From NCBI GenBank assembly GCA_031127185.1, contig JARIET010000091.1:1-9373 (forward strand): DNA of 9,373 nucleotides, in the 5' to 3' direction. The position numbers and the translations under genes are program-made. Positions 1-6,787 of the stretch are shown here, one piece after another. Below the pieces are notes generated by a model. The model worked only from the letters and a program-made list of their open reading frames with translations. It was not told the DNA's origin and made no database searches. The stretch's first letter is position 1, and each line of letters opens with the position of its first letter. This stretch comes from Gemmatimonadota bacterium. GTDB lineage: Bacteria > Gemmatimonadota > Gemmatimonadetes > Gemmatimonadales > Gemmatimonadaceae.

Positions 1-1440
1 AACGACAACTGGCTGATTGGCAACGATTTCAGCTGGGCGCCGGCCAACGGAATCGAGGCGACGTTCAGCCGCAACTATTTCGTCGGGAATCGCCTCGAGG
101 GAAACGACTACGGCATCTGGGGCGGCTACTCGTTCTCGTCCAAGGCAATGGGCAATTGCTTCGTCAACAACCGCATGGGAATCGCGATTGAACACGGGCA
201 GGACAACACGATCACGGAGAATTCATTCAGCGGCGACACTACAGCGCTGTACCTCTGGGGCAATCCCATTGAGCCCTCCGACTGGGTGTACCCGAAAAAG
301 CGCGACACGCGAAGCCGCGACTATGTGATTGAGCGGAATCGGTTCGCCAACCATCGTGTGGCGCTGCGTGCGATGAACTCGCTGAATCTCCGCTTCGATG
401 GCAACACGATTGGCAGCACCGATTCGGTTGAAGTGCTGCGCGACTCGACGCGGACCGCGGGAGCGAATCGTGTGACTCCCGGCGGGCGCATGGTGGGTGG
501 TGCGGCGGTTGGCGCGCCTGGCCGGGCTGCGGGTCCTGCGCCCGCGACTGCGGCCTGCGTCCCCGACCGAACCACCGGCGTGCCCGATTCCATCCGTGCG
601 CGCGCAAATCGACCGACAACAGGACCCAGCCGCATTCCCGCGCAGTCACTCGCACGGCTCGACCGCTCCGCCATGGTCGTGGGCGAGTGGGGGCCGTTCG
701 ACTATCGCTCGCCAAAGCTCTGGCCACTCGACAGTGTGCGAACCACGCCACTCCGTCTCCGCGTGCTCGGCCCGGCCGGCAGGTGGAGCGTGGCCGGACT
801 CACGGGCGTGGCGAGCGTCTCCAAACGCGCTGGCGCCATCGGCGACACACTCATTGTGACGCCACATCCGGACTCGCTGGGCGACTGGCGCGTGGACCTC
901 GCGTACATCGGCGCGGCGATCCGCACACCGCGTGGTGAGACCGTTGCCGCAGGAACTCGGTATCCGTTTTCGTACGGCCGGTTTGAGCTGCGGCAGGACT
1001 GGAACGTGCGGTTCTTTACCTGGACCGACACCACGACCAACGACGCGGTGGGCGCCGCCGCCACGCGGGCACTCGCCAGCACGCCGGTGCTCACGCGCCG
1101 CGAGTCACGCCTCGATTACTTCTGGTATCGCCCCACGATCACCCCGCTGCCGCAGGCCAAATGGGGGTTCGATGCCACCTCAACGGTGAACCTCCCGGGC
1201 GGCAGCAACGAGGCGTACACGCTGCGCACGATCAGTGACGACGGCGTGCGGGTCTGGGTTGACGGACAGCTGGTGATCGACCGCTGGACCCATCACGAAT
1301 CCACCGTTGATCACGCGCCAATTGGTGGTGGCCGCCACGAGGTCCGCGTGCAATACTTTCAGTCCGACGGCTGGTCGGAAATCCGGGTCGACTTTGTGAA
1401 AGGCACGGAACGGTCGAAGGGTTCTGCGGGTCCCCATTAG
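1..1440 (+). CDS. Parallel beta-helix protein with C-terminal PA14-like domain (5' truncated)
   Basis: The frame is open from base 1 to a TAG at 1438-1440, giving 479 visible codons; the start lies left of the window, and the ATG at 148 is internal because the same repeat pattern precedes it. Codons 1 to about 145 are an Asn- and Gly-rich ladder (repeated N-x-F/I and G-N-x-x turns), typical of right-handed parallel beta-helices of the NosD/PbH1 type. A Pro/Ala/Arg-rich linker follows (about 150-210), then a beta-rich segment. At about 373-473 there is a PA14-like domain with the hallmark S-D-D-G-V-R-V-W-V-D-G (codons 412-422), followed by a hydrophobic strand and W-T-H-H. PA14 domains usually bind carbohydrate, and beta-helices often bind or modify polysaccharides, so a secreted or surface glycan-binding or glycan-processing protein is likely; signal peptide and catalytic residues are not visible. 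The specific substrate cannot be stated. It is 33 bp upstream of marR and probably separate from it. Confidence 0.82.
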   Translation, partial: NDNWLIGNDFSWAPANGIEATFSRNYFVGNRLEGNDYGIWGGYSFSSKAMGNCFVNNRMGIAIEHGQDNTITENSFSGDTTALYLWGNPIEPSDWVYPKKRDTRSRDYVIERNRFANHRVALRAMNSLNLRFDGNTIGSTDSVEVLRDSTRTAGANRVTPGGRMVGGAAVGAPGRAAGPAPATAACVPDRTTGVPDSIRARANRPTTGPSRIPAQSLARLDRSAMVVGEWGPFDYRSPKLWPLDSVRTTPLRLRVLGPAGRWSVAGLTGVASVSKRAGAIGDTLIVTPHPDSLGDWRVDLAYIGAAIRTPRGETVAAGTRYPFSYGRFELRQDWNVRFFTWTDTTTNDAVGAAATRALASTPVLTRRESRLDYFWYRPTITPLPQAKWGFDATSTVNLPGGSNEAYTLRTISDDGVRVWVDGQLVIDRWTHHESTVDHAPIGGGRHEVRVQYFQSDGWSEIRVDFVKGTERSKGSAGPH

Positions 1441-1453
1441 TCGCGCCACAAGA

Positions 1454-1459
1454 TATATT
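1454..1459 (+). promoter_or_regulatory. Candidate -10 element of the marR promoter
   Basis: TATATT stands out in an AT-rich island within GC-rich DNA and matches TATAAT at five of six positions. A transcript from it would begin about 7 bases downstream, near 1466, leaving a leader of roughly 8 bases before the marR ATG. No Shine-Dalgarno sequence is seen before that ATG, which fits a very short leader or a near-leaderless transcript. No convincing -35 hexamer is seen at 16-18 bp spacing, so the call is tentative. Confidence 0.3.
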
Positions 1460-1461
1460 AG

Positions 1462-1473
1462 CTTAGTACTGAG
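1462..1473 (+). promoter_or_regulatory. Putative MarR operator, copy 1 (autoregulatory)
   Basis: CTTAGTACTGAG is an imperfect palindrome (CTTAG-TA-CTGAG) that ends at the base before the marR start codon. The same element occurs on the minus strand at 2071-2082 (CTTAGTATTGAG) and in a diverged form at 2086-2097 (CTTAGTATCGAA), in front of the YceI-family gene. Over 14 bases, 1462-1475 matches the complement of 2069-2082 at 13 positions. MarR proteins commonly repress their own gene by binding palindromes over the promoter or start, so this site probably blocks transcription initiation. Binding by this particular MarR is inferred from position only. Confidence 0.6.
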
Positions 1474-2046
1474 ATGCCACTCCGCAAAAAGCTGACCAAC
1501 ACGCACCCGCGCCCCATCGAGCCGCCACCGTCGCTCGAGCCACCGGCCGCGTCCGCGCCGGCCTATGCAGATCCCGCCACCGCCACGGCCCTGAAGCTCT
1601 GGCTGACACTGGTGAAATCGTACCAGGCGTCGGCGGAACTCTCGCGAATGGACATCGCAGGGCATGGCCTCTCGCCGGCCGAGTTCGCCATCCTGGACGT
1701 GCTCTACCACAAAGGGCCCCAGCTACTCGGCGACGTCCAACGCAAGGTGCTCGTCTCGAGTGGCGGAACGACTTTTCTCGTCGACAAGCTGGTGAAGCGG
1801 GGCCTCGTCGAGCGGCAGTCCTGCCCCAACGACCGCCGCGCCCGCTATGCCGCGCTCACCCGCGAAGGGATCGCGATGATGCGGCGCGTGTTTCCGCTCC
1901 ACGCGGAGGCGATGCGTGACGCGATGTCGGCGCTCTCGGGGAGCGAACAGAAGGTGGTGATGGGCCTGCTCAAGCGGCTGGGACTGGCTGCTGCGGCAAA
2001 AGCCGCCGCCAACCCCGGCTGCCGGGAGGGCATTGGGGCGGCCTGA
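1474..2046 (+). CDS. MarR-family winged helix-turn-helix regulator
   Basis: This is a 190-residue protein, longer than the usual 140-160 because of a Pro/Ala-rich N-terminal extension (about residues 1-35). A dimerisation helix follows (about 38-60), then the MarR winged helix-turn-helix: L-S-P-A-E-F-A-I-L-D-x-L near 66-77, a recognition helix with S-S-G-G-T-T-F-L-V-D-K-L near 95-106, and the wing ending N-D-R-R (119-122). C-terminal helices complete the dimer. The S-G-G-x-T-x-x-V-D-x-L pattern recalls MarR members of the MhqR/YusO type, which sense quinones or other electrophiles; that subfamily placement is tentative. Cys117 lies in the wing and Cys183 in the tail, so redox sensing is possible but untested. 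The ATG at 1474 has no Shine-Dalgarno sequence and sits right behind a putative operator. The YceI-family gene 130 bp downstream carries the same operator and is the likely target. Confidence 0.9.
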   Translation: MPLRKKLTNTHPRPIEPPPSLEPPAASAPAYADPATATALKLWLTLVKSYQASAELSRMDIAGHGLSPAEFAILDVLYHKGPQLLGDVQRKVLVSSGGTTFLVDKLVKRGLVERQSCPNDRRARYAALTREGIAMMRRVFPLHAEAMRDAMSALSGSEQKVVMGLLKRLGLAAAAKAAANPGCREGIGAA

Positions 2047-2070
2047 CGGGCCCCTTGCGTGTCCATATAT

Positions 2071-2097
2071 CTCAATACTAAGATACTTAGTATCGAA
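2071..2097. promoter_or_regulatory. Putative MarR operator, inverted pair before the YceI-family gene
   Basis: The region contains a perfect 8-3-8 inverted repeat, ATACTAAG-ATA-CTTAGTAT (2075-2093), centred on 2084. With one mismatch the arms extend to 11 bases each (2072-2082 and 2086-2096). Each arm is one copy of CTTAGTAYYGAR, the element also found once before marR. The site lies 80-106 bp upstream of the YceI-family ATG in an AT-rich patch that contains ATATAT and TAGTAT, so it probably overlaps the promoter. The exact promoter hexamers could not be fixed. A role as the main operator for the neighbouring MarR is inferred from position and symmetry. Confidence 0.65.
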
Positions 2098-2176
2098 ACG
2101 ATCGCCGACACGGACAGCGGCCGGCGATACAGGACAGGCACTGAAAACCCAATAAACACCCACCGGAGACAGTACC

Positions 2177-2716
2177 ATGCAATGGAACCTCGATACCACC
2201 CACTCTGAAGTCGGATTCGCCGTGAAGCACCTGATGATTTCCACCGTACGCGGCCGCTTCAAGAGCTTCGCCGGCACTGGCGAGACGAACCCGGACGGCA
2301 CACTCAAGTCGGTCACGATGTCGATCGACGCTGCCAGCATCGACACGAACGTTGGCCAGCGTGACGACCACCTCCGCTCGCCGGACTTCTTTGATGCAGC
2401 GCAGTTCGCGCAGCTGAGCTTCGCCTCCACGGCAGTCGAGCAGAAGGGAAGCGACGTGACGGTCACCGGTCTGCTCACCATGAAGGGCGTGTCGAGGCCT
2501 GTCACGCTCGCGGGCGAGTTCACGGCTCCGACCAAGGACCCGTGGGGCAACCCGCGCGCCGCGCTGGAGGTGTCCGGCAAGCTCAACCGGAAGGACTGGG
2601 GGCTGGGCTGGAACCAGGCGCTGGAGGCCGGCGGCGTGGTGGTGAGCGAAGAGGTCAAGCTCAGCATCGCGGCGCAGGCGGTGGCCGTCGCGGCAGCAGT
2701 GCCCGTCGCGGCGTAA
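2177..2716 (+). CDS. YceI-family (polyisoprenoid-binding type) protein
   Basis: This is a 179-residue protein, a normal length for the family. YceI proteins form a lipocalin-like beta-barrel with a hydrophobic pocket; the Thermus thermophilus member TT1927b binds a polyisoprenoid. Family signatures visible here are W-x-L-D-x-x-H-S near the N-terminus (3-10), F-x-V-K-H-L (14-19), V-x-G-R-F (24-28), R-D-D-H-L-x-S-x-D-F-F-D (62-73), V-T-G-x-L-T-M-K-G in the middle, and D-W-G-L-G-W-N (140-146). There is no signal peptide, unlike the periplasmic E. coli YceI, so this one is probably cytoplasmic. The last 17 or so residues are an Ala/Val-rich tail of unknown role. GGAG at 2165-2168, 8 bases before the ATG, supports the start. 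The upstream inverted operator suggests control by the adjacent MarR. The likely role is carrying or sequestering an isoprenoid or quinone-like lipid under stress, which is inference. Confidence 0.93.
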   Translation: MQWNLDTTHSEVGFAVKHLMISTVRGRFKSFAGTGETNPDGTLKSVTMSIDAASIDTNVGQRDDHLRSPDFFDAAQFAQLSFASTAVEQKGSDVTVTGLLTMKGVSRPVTLAGEFTAPTKDPWGNPRAALEVSGKLNRKDWGLGWNQALEAGGVVVSEEVKLSIAAQAVAVAAAVPVAA

Positions 2717-2726
2717 CCGGCCGTAG

Positions 2727-2741
2727 GCGGGTCTAACCCGC
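2727..2741 (+). terminator. Short GC-rich hairpin after the YceI-family gene
   Basis: GCGGGT-CTA-ACCCGC forms a perfect 6-bp stem with a 3-base loop, beginning 11 bases after the YceI-family stop codon. No run of T follows, so it is not a classical intrinsic terminator. It could stabilise the transcript 3' end or act as a weak terminator. Confidence 0.35.
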
Positions 2742-2786
2742 GGTATCCTGTTGTAACCAGCTACCCGGCAACCGAAACCGCCGGCT

Positions 2787-2826
2787 GCGCGCTCCGGACG
2801 AGTCAATTCGTCCGTCCGGAGCACGC
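2787..2826. repeat. Strong imperfect inverted repeat (possible terminator or regulatory hairpin)
   Basis: GCTCCGGAC (2791-2799) pairs perfectly with GTCCGGAGC (2814-2822). After a C-A mismatch, three more pairs extend the stem (2787-2789 with 2824-2826). The 14-base loop contains an alternative nested fold, CGGACGA (2795-2801) with TCGTCCG (2808-2814), so two mutually exclusive structures are possible. No T-run follows on either strand. It lies in the non-coding gap between the YceI-family gene and the amidohydrolase gene and may end the first transcript or sit in the leader of the second. Confidence 0.4.
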
Positions 2827-2834
2827 GGTCTGTT

Positions 2835-2850
2835 ACTGGCGATAGCCAGT
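2835..2850. repeat. Small perfect hairpin before the amidohydrolase gene
   Basis: ACTGGC-GATA-GCCAGT is a perfect 6-bp stem with a 4-base loop, 45 bases before the chosen start codon. It could be part of the 5' leader or a protein-binding dyad. No copy was noticed elsewhere in the window, and its function is unknown. Confidence 0.35.
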
Positions 2851-2884
2851 GGAAGGGAATAGCGTTCGCTCCGGTGTTCCAACC

Positions 2885-2888
2885 GGAG
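2885..2888 (+). promoter_or_regulatory. Ribosome binding site that sets the amidohydrolase start
   Basis: GGAG lies 6 bases before the ATG at 2895. The longer reading frame could begin at GTG 2874, but that would place this GGAG inside the coding region and put seven extra residues ahead of the signal peptide. The ATG at 2895 directly begins Met-Arg-Arg plus a hydrophobic core, as expected for an exported protein. Confidence 0.7.
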
Positions 2889-2894
2889 AAATCG

Positions 2895-4412
2895 ATGCGC
2901 CGAATCCACGGTGTCGCGCTGGCGGCACTCCTTGTTCCCATGGTCCTCGCAGCCCAGACGCGTGGCGTTACGCACGGCACGAGGCCTGCCCGTCTTGTCA
3001 TCCGCAACGCGACGGTGGTTGATGGCAATGGAACCCCCGCACGCGGCCCGATCGACATAGTGGTGGAAGGCAACCGAATTGTGCAGATGGTCAACATCGA
3101 TCCGGTCGCCGCACGCGGAGGGAATGCACGCCGCCCCACGGGCGACGTGCAGATCGATGCCACGGGCAAGTACGTGCTGCCGGGGTTGATCAACGCACAC
3201 ACGCATATGCAGAGCAACCGTTCGGGCCAATCGCTCGACGGCTTCGACTACTATATGAAGCTGCAACTCGCCAACGGCATCACGGCCGTGCGCGAAGTCG
3301 GCGCCGAGAACAACAAGGGTGCGATTGACCTCCGCGAGAAATCGGCGCGGGGGGAGATCGTTGCCCCGCGGATCTTCGTCTATCCGCAGTTCGCGTCTGA
3401 GGAAGGCCGCGATGCCAAGACGCCGGCCGCGGTGCGCGCCCACGTGCAGCGGCTCAAGGCACTCGGTGTGGACGGCATCAAGTTCGGCGGCATTGACCGT
3501 GACCTGATGGAAGCGGCCTATGACGAAACGAAAAAAGTTGGTCTCCCAACCGCGCACCATATCGGCGTCGAAGAGACCAACGCCTGGGACGAGGTGAAGT
3601 TTCGTGGGCGGTCCATCGAGCATTGGTACGGCGTTCCGGACGCCGCCATCCGCGACCTGCGCCAGAACTTCCCGACCGACTACAACTACCTCGACGAGAC
3701 CCATCGCTTCCGATGGGCGGGCCGCCTGTGGCGCGAGGCGGATCCGACGATTCTCGACTCGCTCCTCACCGCGCTGGTGAAAGCCGACGTCACGTGGGTG
3801 CCCACGATGGACATCTACGAGGCGAGCCGCGACCTGCAGCGCGCGCAGACGCAGCCCTGGTTTCGCGACTACCTCCACCCCTCGCTCGCCAACTACTTCA
3901 AGCCCGACCCGGCAAATCACGGATCGTACTTCATTGGCTGGAGTTCCACCGACGAGGTGTACTGGAAGGAGAACTACCGCATCTGGATGGCGGCGCTGCG
4001 CGATTTTGAGCGGAAGGGCGGCACGATTGGCTGCGGCGACGATGCCGGGTTCATCTACCAGGTCTATGGCTTTGGACTCATCCGCGAGATGGAGCTGCAT
4101 GCCGAGGCCGGGTTCAACCCGCTCAAGGTTGTTCAGCACTGCACGGGAAACAACGCGAAGATCCTTGGCAAAGAAAACGAGATTGGTCGCGTACGCGTGG
4201 GCTTCCTCGCGGACCTGATCGTCGTGGACGGCAATCCGCTGGAAGACATCAAGGTGCTCTATGCCGGTGGCACGTCGGTGATCAAGAATGGCGTCGAGTC
4301 GCGCACACTCGGTGCCGAGTGGGTGATCAAGGACGGCATCCCGTATAACGGCCCGCAGTTGCTGCGCGAGGTGAAGGAGATCGTGGACAAGGCGAAGGCG
4401 AGGGCGCGGTAA
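2895..4412 (+). CDS. Exported metal-dependent amidohydrolase (imidazolonepropionase/prolidase-like)
   Basis: This 505-residue protein begins with a Sec-type signal peptide: Met-Arg-Arg, a hydrophobic core to about residue 18, then Ala-Ala-Gln, the probable cleavage site. The small beta-sandwich domain follows (R-N-A-T-V-V-D-G-N-G-T). The TIM-barrel metal site appears complete: H102-x-H104 in P-G-L-I-N-A-H-T-H, K196 in D-G-I-K-F-G as the expected carboxylated lysine, H221/H222, H243 in S-I-E-H-W, and D382 or D383 in C-G-D-D-A-G. The C-terminus returns to the beta-sandwich with G-x-L-A-D-L-I-V-V-D-G-N-P-L, a standard family ending. Relatives hydrolyse amide bonds in cyclic amides, dipeptides or acyl-amino acids; the substrate here cannot be read from sequence. 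Location is probably periplasmic. The kinase gene starts 10 bp after the stop, so the two are likely co-transcribed, though a functional link is unproven. Confidence 0.92.
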   Translation: MRRIHGVALAALLVPMVLAAQTRGVTHGTRPARLVIRNATVVDGNGTPARGPIDIVVEGNRIVQMVNIDPVAARGGNARRPTGDVQIDATGKYVLPGLINAHTHMQSNRSGQSLDGFDYYMKLQLANGITAVREVGAENNKGAIDLREKSARGEIVAPRIFVYPQFASEEGRDAKTPAAVRAHVQRLKALGVDGIKFGGIDRDLMEAAYDETKKVGLPTAHHIGVEETNAWDEVKFRGRSIEHWYGVPDAAIRDLRQNFPTDYNYLDETHRFRWAGRLWREADPTILDSLLTALVKADVTWVPTMDIYEASRDLQRAQTQPWFRDYLHPSLANYFKPDPANHGSYFIGWSSTDEVYWKENYRIWMAALRDFERKGGTIGCGDDAGFIYQVYGFGLIREMELHAEAGFNPLKVVQHCTGNNAKILGKENEIGRVRVGFLADLIVVDGNPLEDIKVLYAGGTSVIKNGVESRTLGAEWVIKDGIPYNGPQLLREVKEIVDKAKARAR

Positions 4413-4422
4413 CCCAGTCGTT

Positions 4423-6765
4423 ATGGATGAGCAGCAACGCGCGGCCATCGCGACAACCGTCGATCGCCTCAACACAGCGCTCGCGGGACGATACCGCCTG
4501 GACCGACTGGTGGGTTCAGGCGGAATGGCGGGCGTGTTCCTTGCCCACGACTCCCGGCACAACCGGCAGGTGGCGCTCAAGGTGCTGCATTCTGAACTCG
4601 CGGCCACGATTGGTGCCGAGCGTTTTCTGGCAGAGATTCGTGTTACCGCGAAACTGCAGCATCCGCATATCCTGCCTTTGCACGAGTCGGGGCAGAGCGA
4701 GGGGCTTCTCTACTATGTGATGCCGTTCGTGGCCGGCGAGTCGTTGCGCGTAAAGATGGATCGCGAGGGGCAGCTCCCGGTGGCCGATGTGGTGCGCCTC
4801 GCCACGGCGATCGCGAGTGCGCTCGACTACGCGCACCGCCAGGGCATTGTGCATCGCGACATCAAACCCGAGAATGTGCTCCTATCCGACGGCGTGCCGA
4901 TGGTCGCCGACTTTGGAATTGCGAGAGCGGTGACGGCCGCAGGTGCAGAGCGAATTACGCAGACGGGGCTGTCGGTGGGCACACCGGCGTACATGAGTCC
5001 GGAGCAGGCGGCAGGCGATCCGAACGTGGACGCGCGCTCGGACATCTACGCACTCGGTTGCCTGTGCTACGAAATGCTCGCGGGCGATGTGCCGTTCACG
5101 GGGATGTCTCCGCAGCAGATCATGGTGAAACGGTTCACCACCGATGCACCGTCACTCACCCTCAAGCGGCCTGACGTGCCAGCGTCACTTGCCGCAGCGG
5201 TGACACGGGCGCTCGCGCGCGAACCGGCGGCCCGATTTGAGACGGCGGCAGAGTTCGGCGTGGCGATTACCGCCTCGCTCGGCGACGCGCCGGCTCCGCG
5301 TGCTTCGGTGCCAGTGACACCACGTGGGTCAGTGGCGCTGCCCCCTGACGTGGGTGGGACGACTCTGGCGGTGATGCCGTTCGAGAACCTGAGTGCGGAC
5401 CGAAGCTCGGACTATTTCTGCGATGGCATGACGGACGAAATCGCCGGCGCGCTCTCACGCCTGCGAGGTGTTCGCGTGGCGTCGCGTACCTCGACGACGG
5501 CACTCAAGGGGCGCAACGCCGATATCGAGGAAGTGGGCCGCGTACTCAAGGTCAGCCTGGTGCTCGAGGGCACGGTGCGGCAGGCAGGGGAACAGCTGCG
5601 TGTCTCCACGCAGCTCGTGGATGTTGCCACCGGGTTCCATCTCTGGTCGGAGAAGTTTGACCGCAAGATGGCGGATGTGTTCGAGGTACAGGACGAGCTC
5701 GCTGCCGCGATCAGTGACGCACTTCGCTCGCGACTTACCGCAGGCGCTGGTGCCGCCACCGCCGAAGTGCGACGCGGCACGGAGAACCTCGAGGCGTACC
5801 ACCTTGTGCTCAAGGGACGCCACTTCTGGAACACGCGCGTGCTCGACAAAGCCCTGGAGTCATTCCAGCAGGCACTCGCGATCGACCCAAACTATGCCGA
5901 AGCGTACTGCGGACTTGCCGATGGACTGACCTACCTGAGCTACTACGGGGCCATTCCTCCGCAGGCAGCGGTCAGCAAGGGGCGGGGTGCGGTGCAGCGA
6001 GCCACCATTTGCGGACCGTTGCTCGCCGAGACGCACTATTCACTCGGCCTGTTTGAGTTCATCACCGGCTGGGATATGGACGTGGCGGGGCAGGCCATGG
6101 CCAAGGCGATCGAGATCAATCCGCGCATGGGGCAGGCGCGCGCCACACGCGCGCAGTGGCTCGCGTCGTTTGCGCGAGGCGAAGACGCTCGCCGCGAAGG
6201 CGACGCCGCGCTCGCGCTTGAGCCGCTCTCTCCGTTGGTGCATGCCACGGTTGCGTATGCCACGGCATTCGCCGGTGAACCATCGCGCGGTATCGCCATC
6301 GCCAAGGCCGGGCTCGATCTGGATCCGAACGCCGTCGCCTGTCTCTGGGTACTTGGCGAACTCCTGGGCGAGATGGGCCAGCATGACGAGGCGCTGGTGC
6401 CGCTTCAGAAGGCCGCCGAACTGAGCCCGCGCGCGCAGTTCATTCGCGCGCTCCTGGGGCACACGCTTGCGCAGGCGGGACGCGTGGATGAGGCGCGCGC
6501 GATGGTGGCTGCGATCGATGGCACAGAAGCACTCAGGCCATTTGCGCCGGGGCTCACCGGCTGGGTTCTTGCCGGGCTTGGTGAGACGGACGAAGCGGTG
6601 CGCCGATTGGTGATTGCTGCCGAGGCGCACGATCCGCGCGTCATTCACCCTGCCGTGATGCCGGTACGCGGCGCCGCCGTGCGCCGGCATTCCGGTTACG
6701 CGGCGATGCTTGACGCCTACGGGCTCACGAAACTGCGCGAGGCGCGCGCGACGCTCGACCGCTAG
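4423..6765 (+). CDS. Ser/Thr protein kinase with TolB-like domain and TPR repeats
   Basis: This is a 780-residue multidomain protein. The Hanks-type kinase domain (about 24-285) has all key elements: glycine loop G31-S-G-G-M-A-G-V, catalytic lysine K53 in V-A-L-K-V-L, H144-R-D-I-K-P-E-N with catalytic D146, D163-F-G, G-T-P-A-Y-M-S-P-E (186-194) and D207 in S-D-I-Y-A-L-G. An active kinase is expected. A Pro-rich linker leads to a TolB-like N-terminal domain (about 313-437; A-V-M-P-F-E-N-L at 316-323, then G-M-T-D-E-I and L-x-L-E-G-T-V-R). TPR-like helical repeats run from about 458 to 745, with motifs such as A-L-A-I-D-P-N-Y-A-E-A-Y. No transmembrane helix is visible in the linker, so the protein is probably cytoplasmic; the TPRs likely hold partners. 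The ATG at 4423 has no clear Shine-Dalgarno sequence and lies 10 bp after the amidohydrolase stop, so translation may depend on coupling. Substrates are unknown. Confidence 0.94.
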   Translation: MDEQQRAAIATTVDRLNTALAGRYRLDRLVGSGGMAGVFLAHDSRHNRQVALKVLHSELAATIGAERFLAEIRVTAKLQHPHILPLHESGQSEGLLYYVMPFVAGESLRVKMDREGQLPVADVVRLATAIASALDYAHRQGIVHRDIKPENVLLSDGVPMVADFGIARAVTAAGAERITQTGLSVGTPAYMSPEQAAGDPNVDARSDIYALGCLCYEMLAGDVPFTGMSPQQIMVKRFTTDAPSLTLKRPDVPASLAAAVTRALAREPAARFETAAEFGVAITASLGDAPAPRASVPVTPRGSVALPPDVGGTTLAVMPFENLSADRSSDYFCDGMTDEIAGALSRLRGVRVASRTSTTALKGRNADIEEVGRVLKVSLVLEGTVRQAGEQLRVSTQLVDVATGFHLWSEKFDRKMADVFEVQDELAAAISDALRSRLTAGAGAATAEVRRGTENLEAYHLVLKGRHFWNTRVLDKALESFQQALAIDPNYAEAYCGLADGLTYLSYYGAIPPQAAVSKGRGAVQRATICGPLLAETHYSLGLFEFITGWDMDVAGQAMAKAIEINPRMGQARATRAQWLASFARGEDARREGDAALALEPLSPLVHATVAYATAFAGEPSRGIAIAKAGLDLDPNAVACLWVLGELLGEMGQHDEALVPLQKAAELSPRAQFIRALLGHTLAQAGRVDEARAMVAAIDGTEALRPFAPGLTGWVLAGLGETDEAVRRLVIAAEAHDPRVIHPAVMPVRGAAVRRHSGYAAMLDAYGLTKLREARATLDR

Positions 6766-6787
6766 GTCGGTCCCTAAGCGAACCGAC
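6766..6787. repeat. Inverted repeat across the convergent gene ends
   Basis: GTCGGT (6766-6771) pairs with ACCGAC (6782-6787) around a 10-base loop. It spans the 8-bp gap between the kinase stop and the patatin stop and extends into the last patatin codons. It could act as a weak bidirectional terminator, but T-runs are absent on both strands and a 6-bp match can arise by chance. Confidence 0.25.

Noticed and set aside
148..150. ATG as the start of the beta-helix protein
   Set aside because: The same frame is open to base 1 and already shows the Asn/Gly beta-helix pattern before this codon, so the gene is truncated by the window edge.
2727..2850. A riboswitch or small RNA gene in the gap before the amidohydrolase gene
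   Set aside because: Simple hairpins are visible, but no known riboswitch core or conserved RNA signature was recognised, so only the inverted repeats are reported.
2874..2876. GTG as the start of the amidohydrolase gene
   Set aside because: The ATG at 2895 has a well-placed GGAG and begins a standard signal peptide; the GTG would add seven polar residues ahead of it.
2087..3217. Long minus-strand frames opposite the YceI-family gene
   Set aside because: They cross the operator, a non-coding gap and two confident genes, with compositions unlike real proteins.
2733..4607. Minus-strand open frame of 624 codons opposite the amidohydrolase gene
   Set aside because: It is antisense to a clear amidohydrolase with a complete metal site, shows no recognisable motifs, is rich in Arg/His/Val, and is explained by the codon bias of GC-rich DNA.
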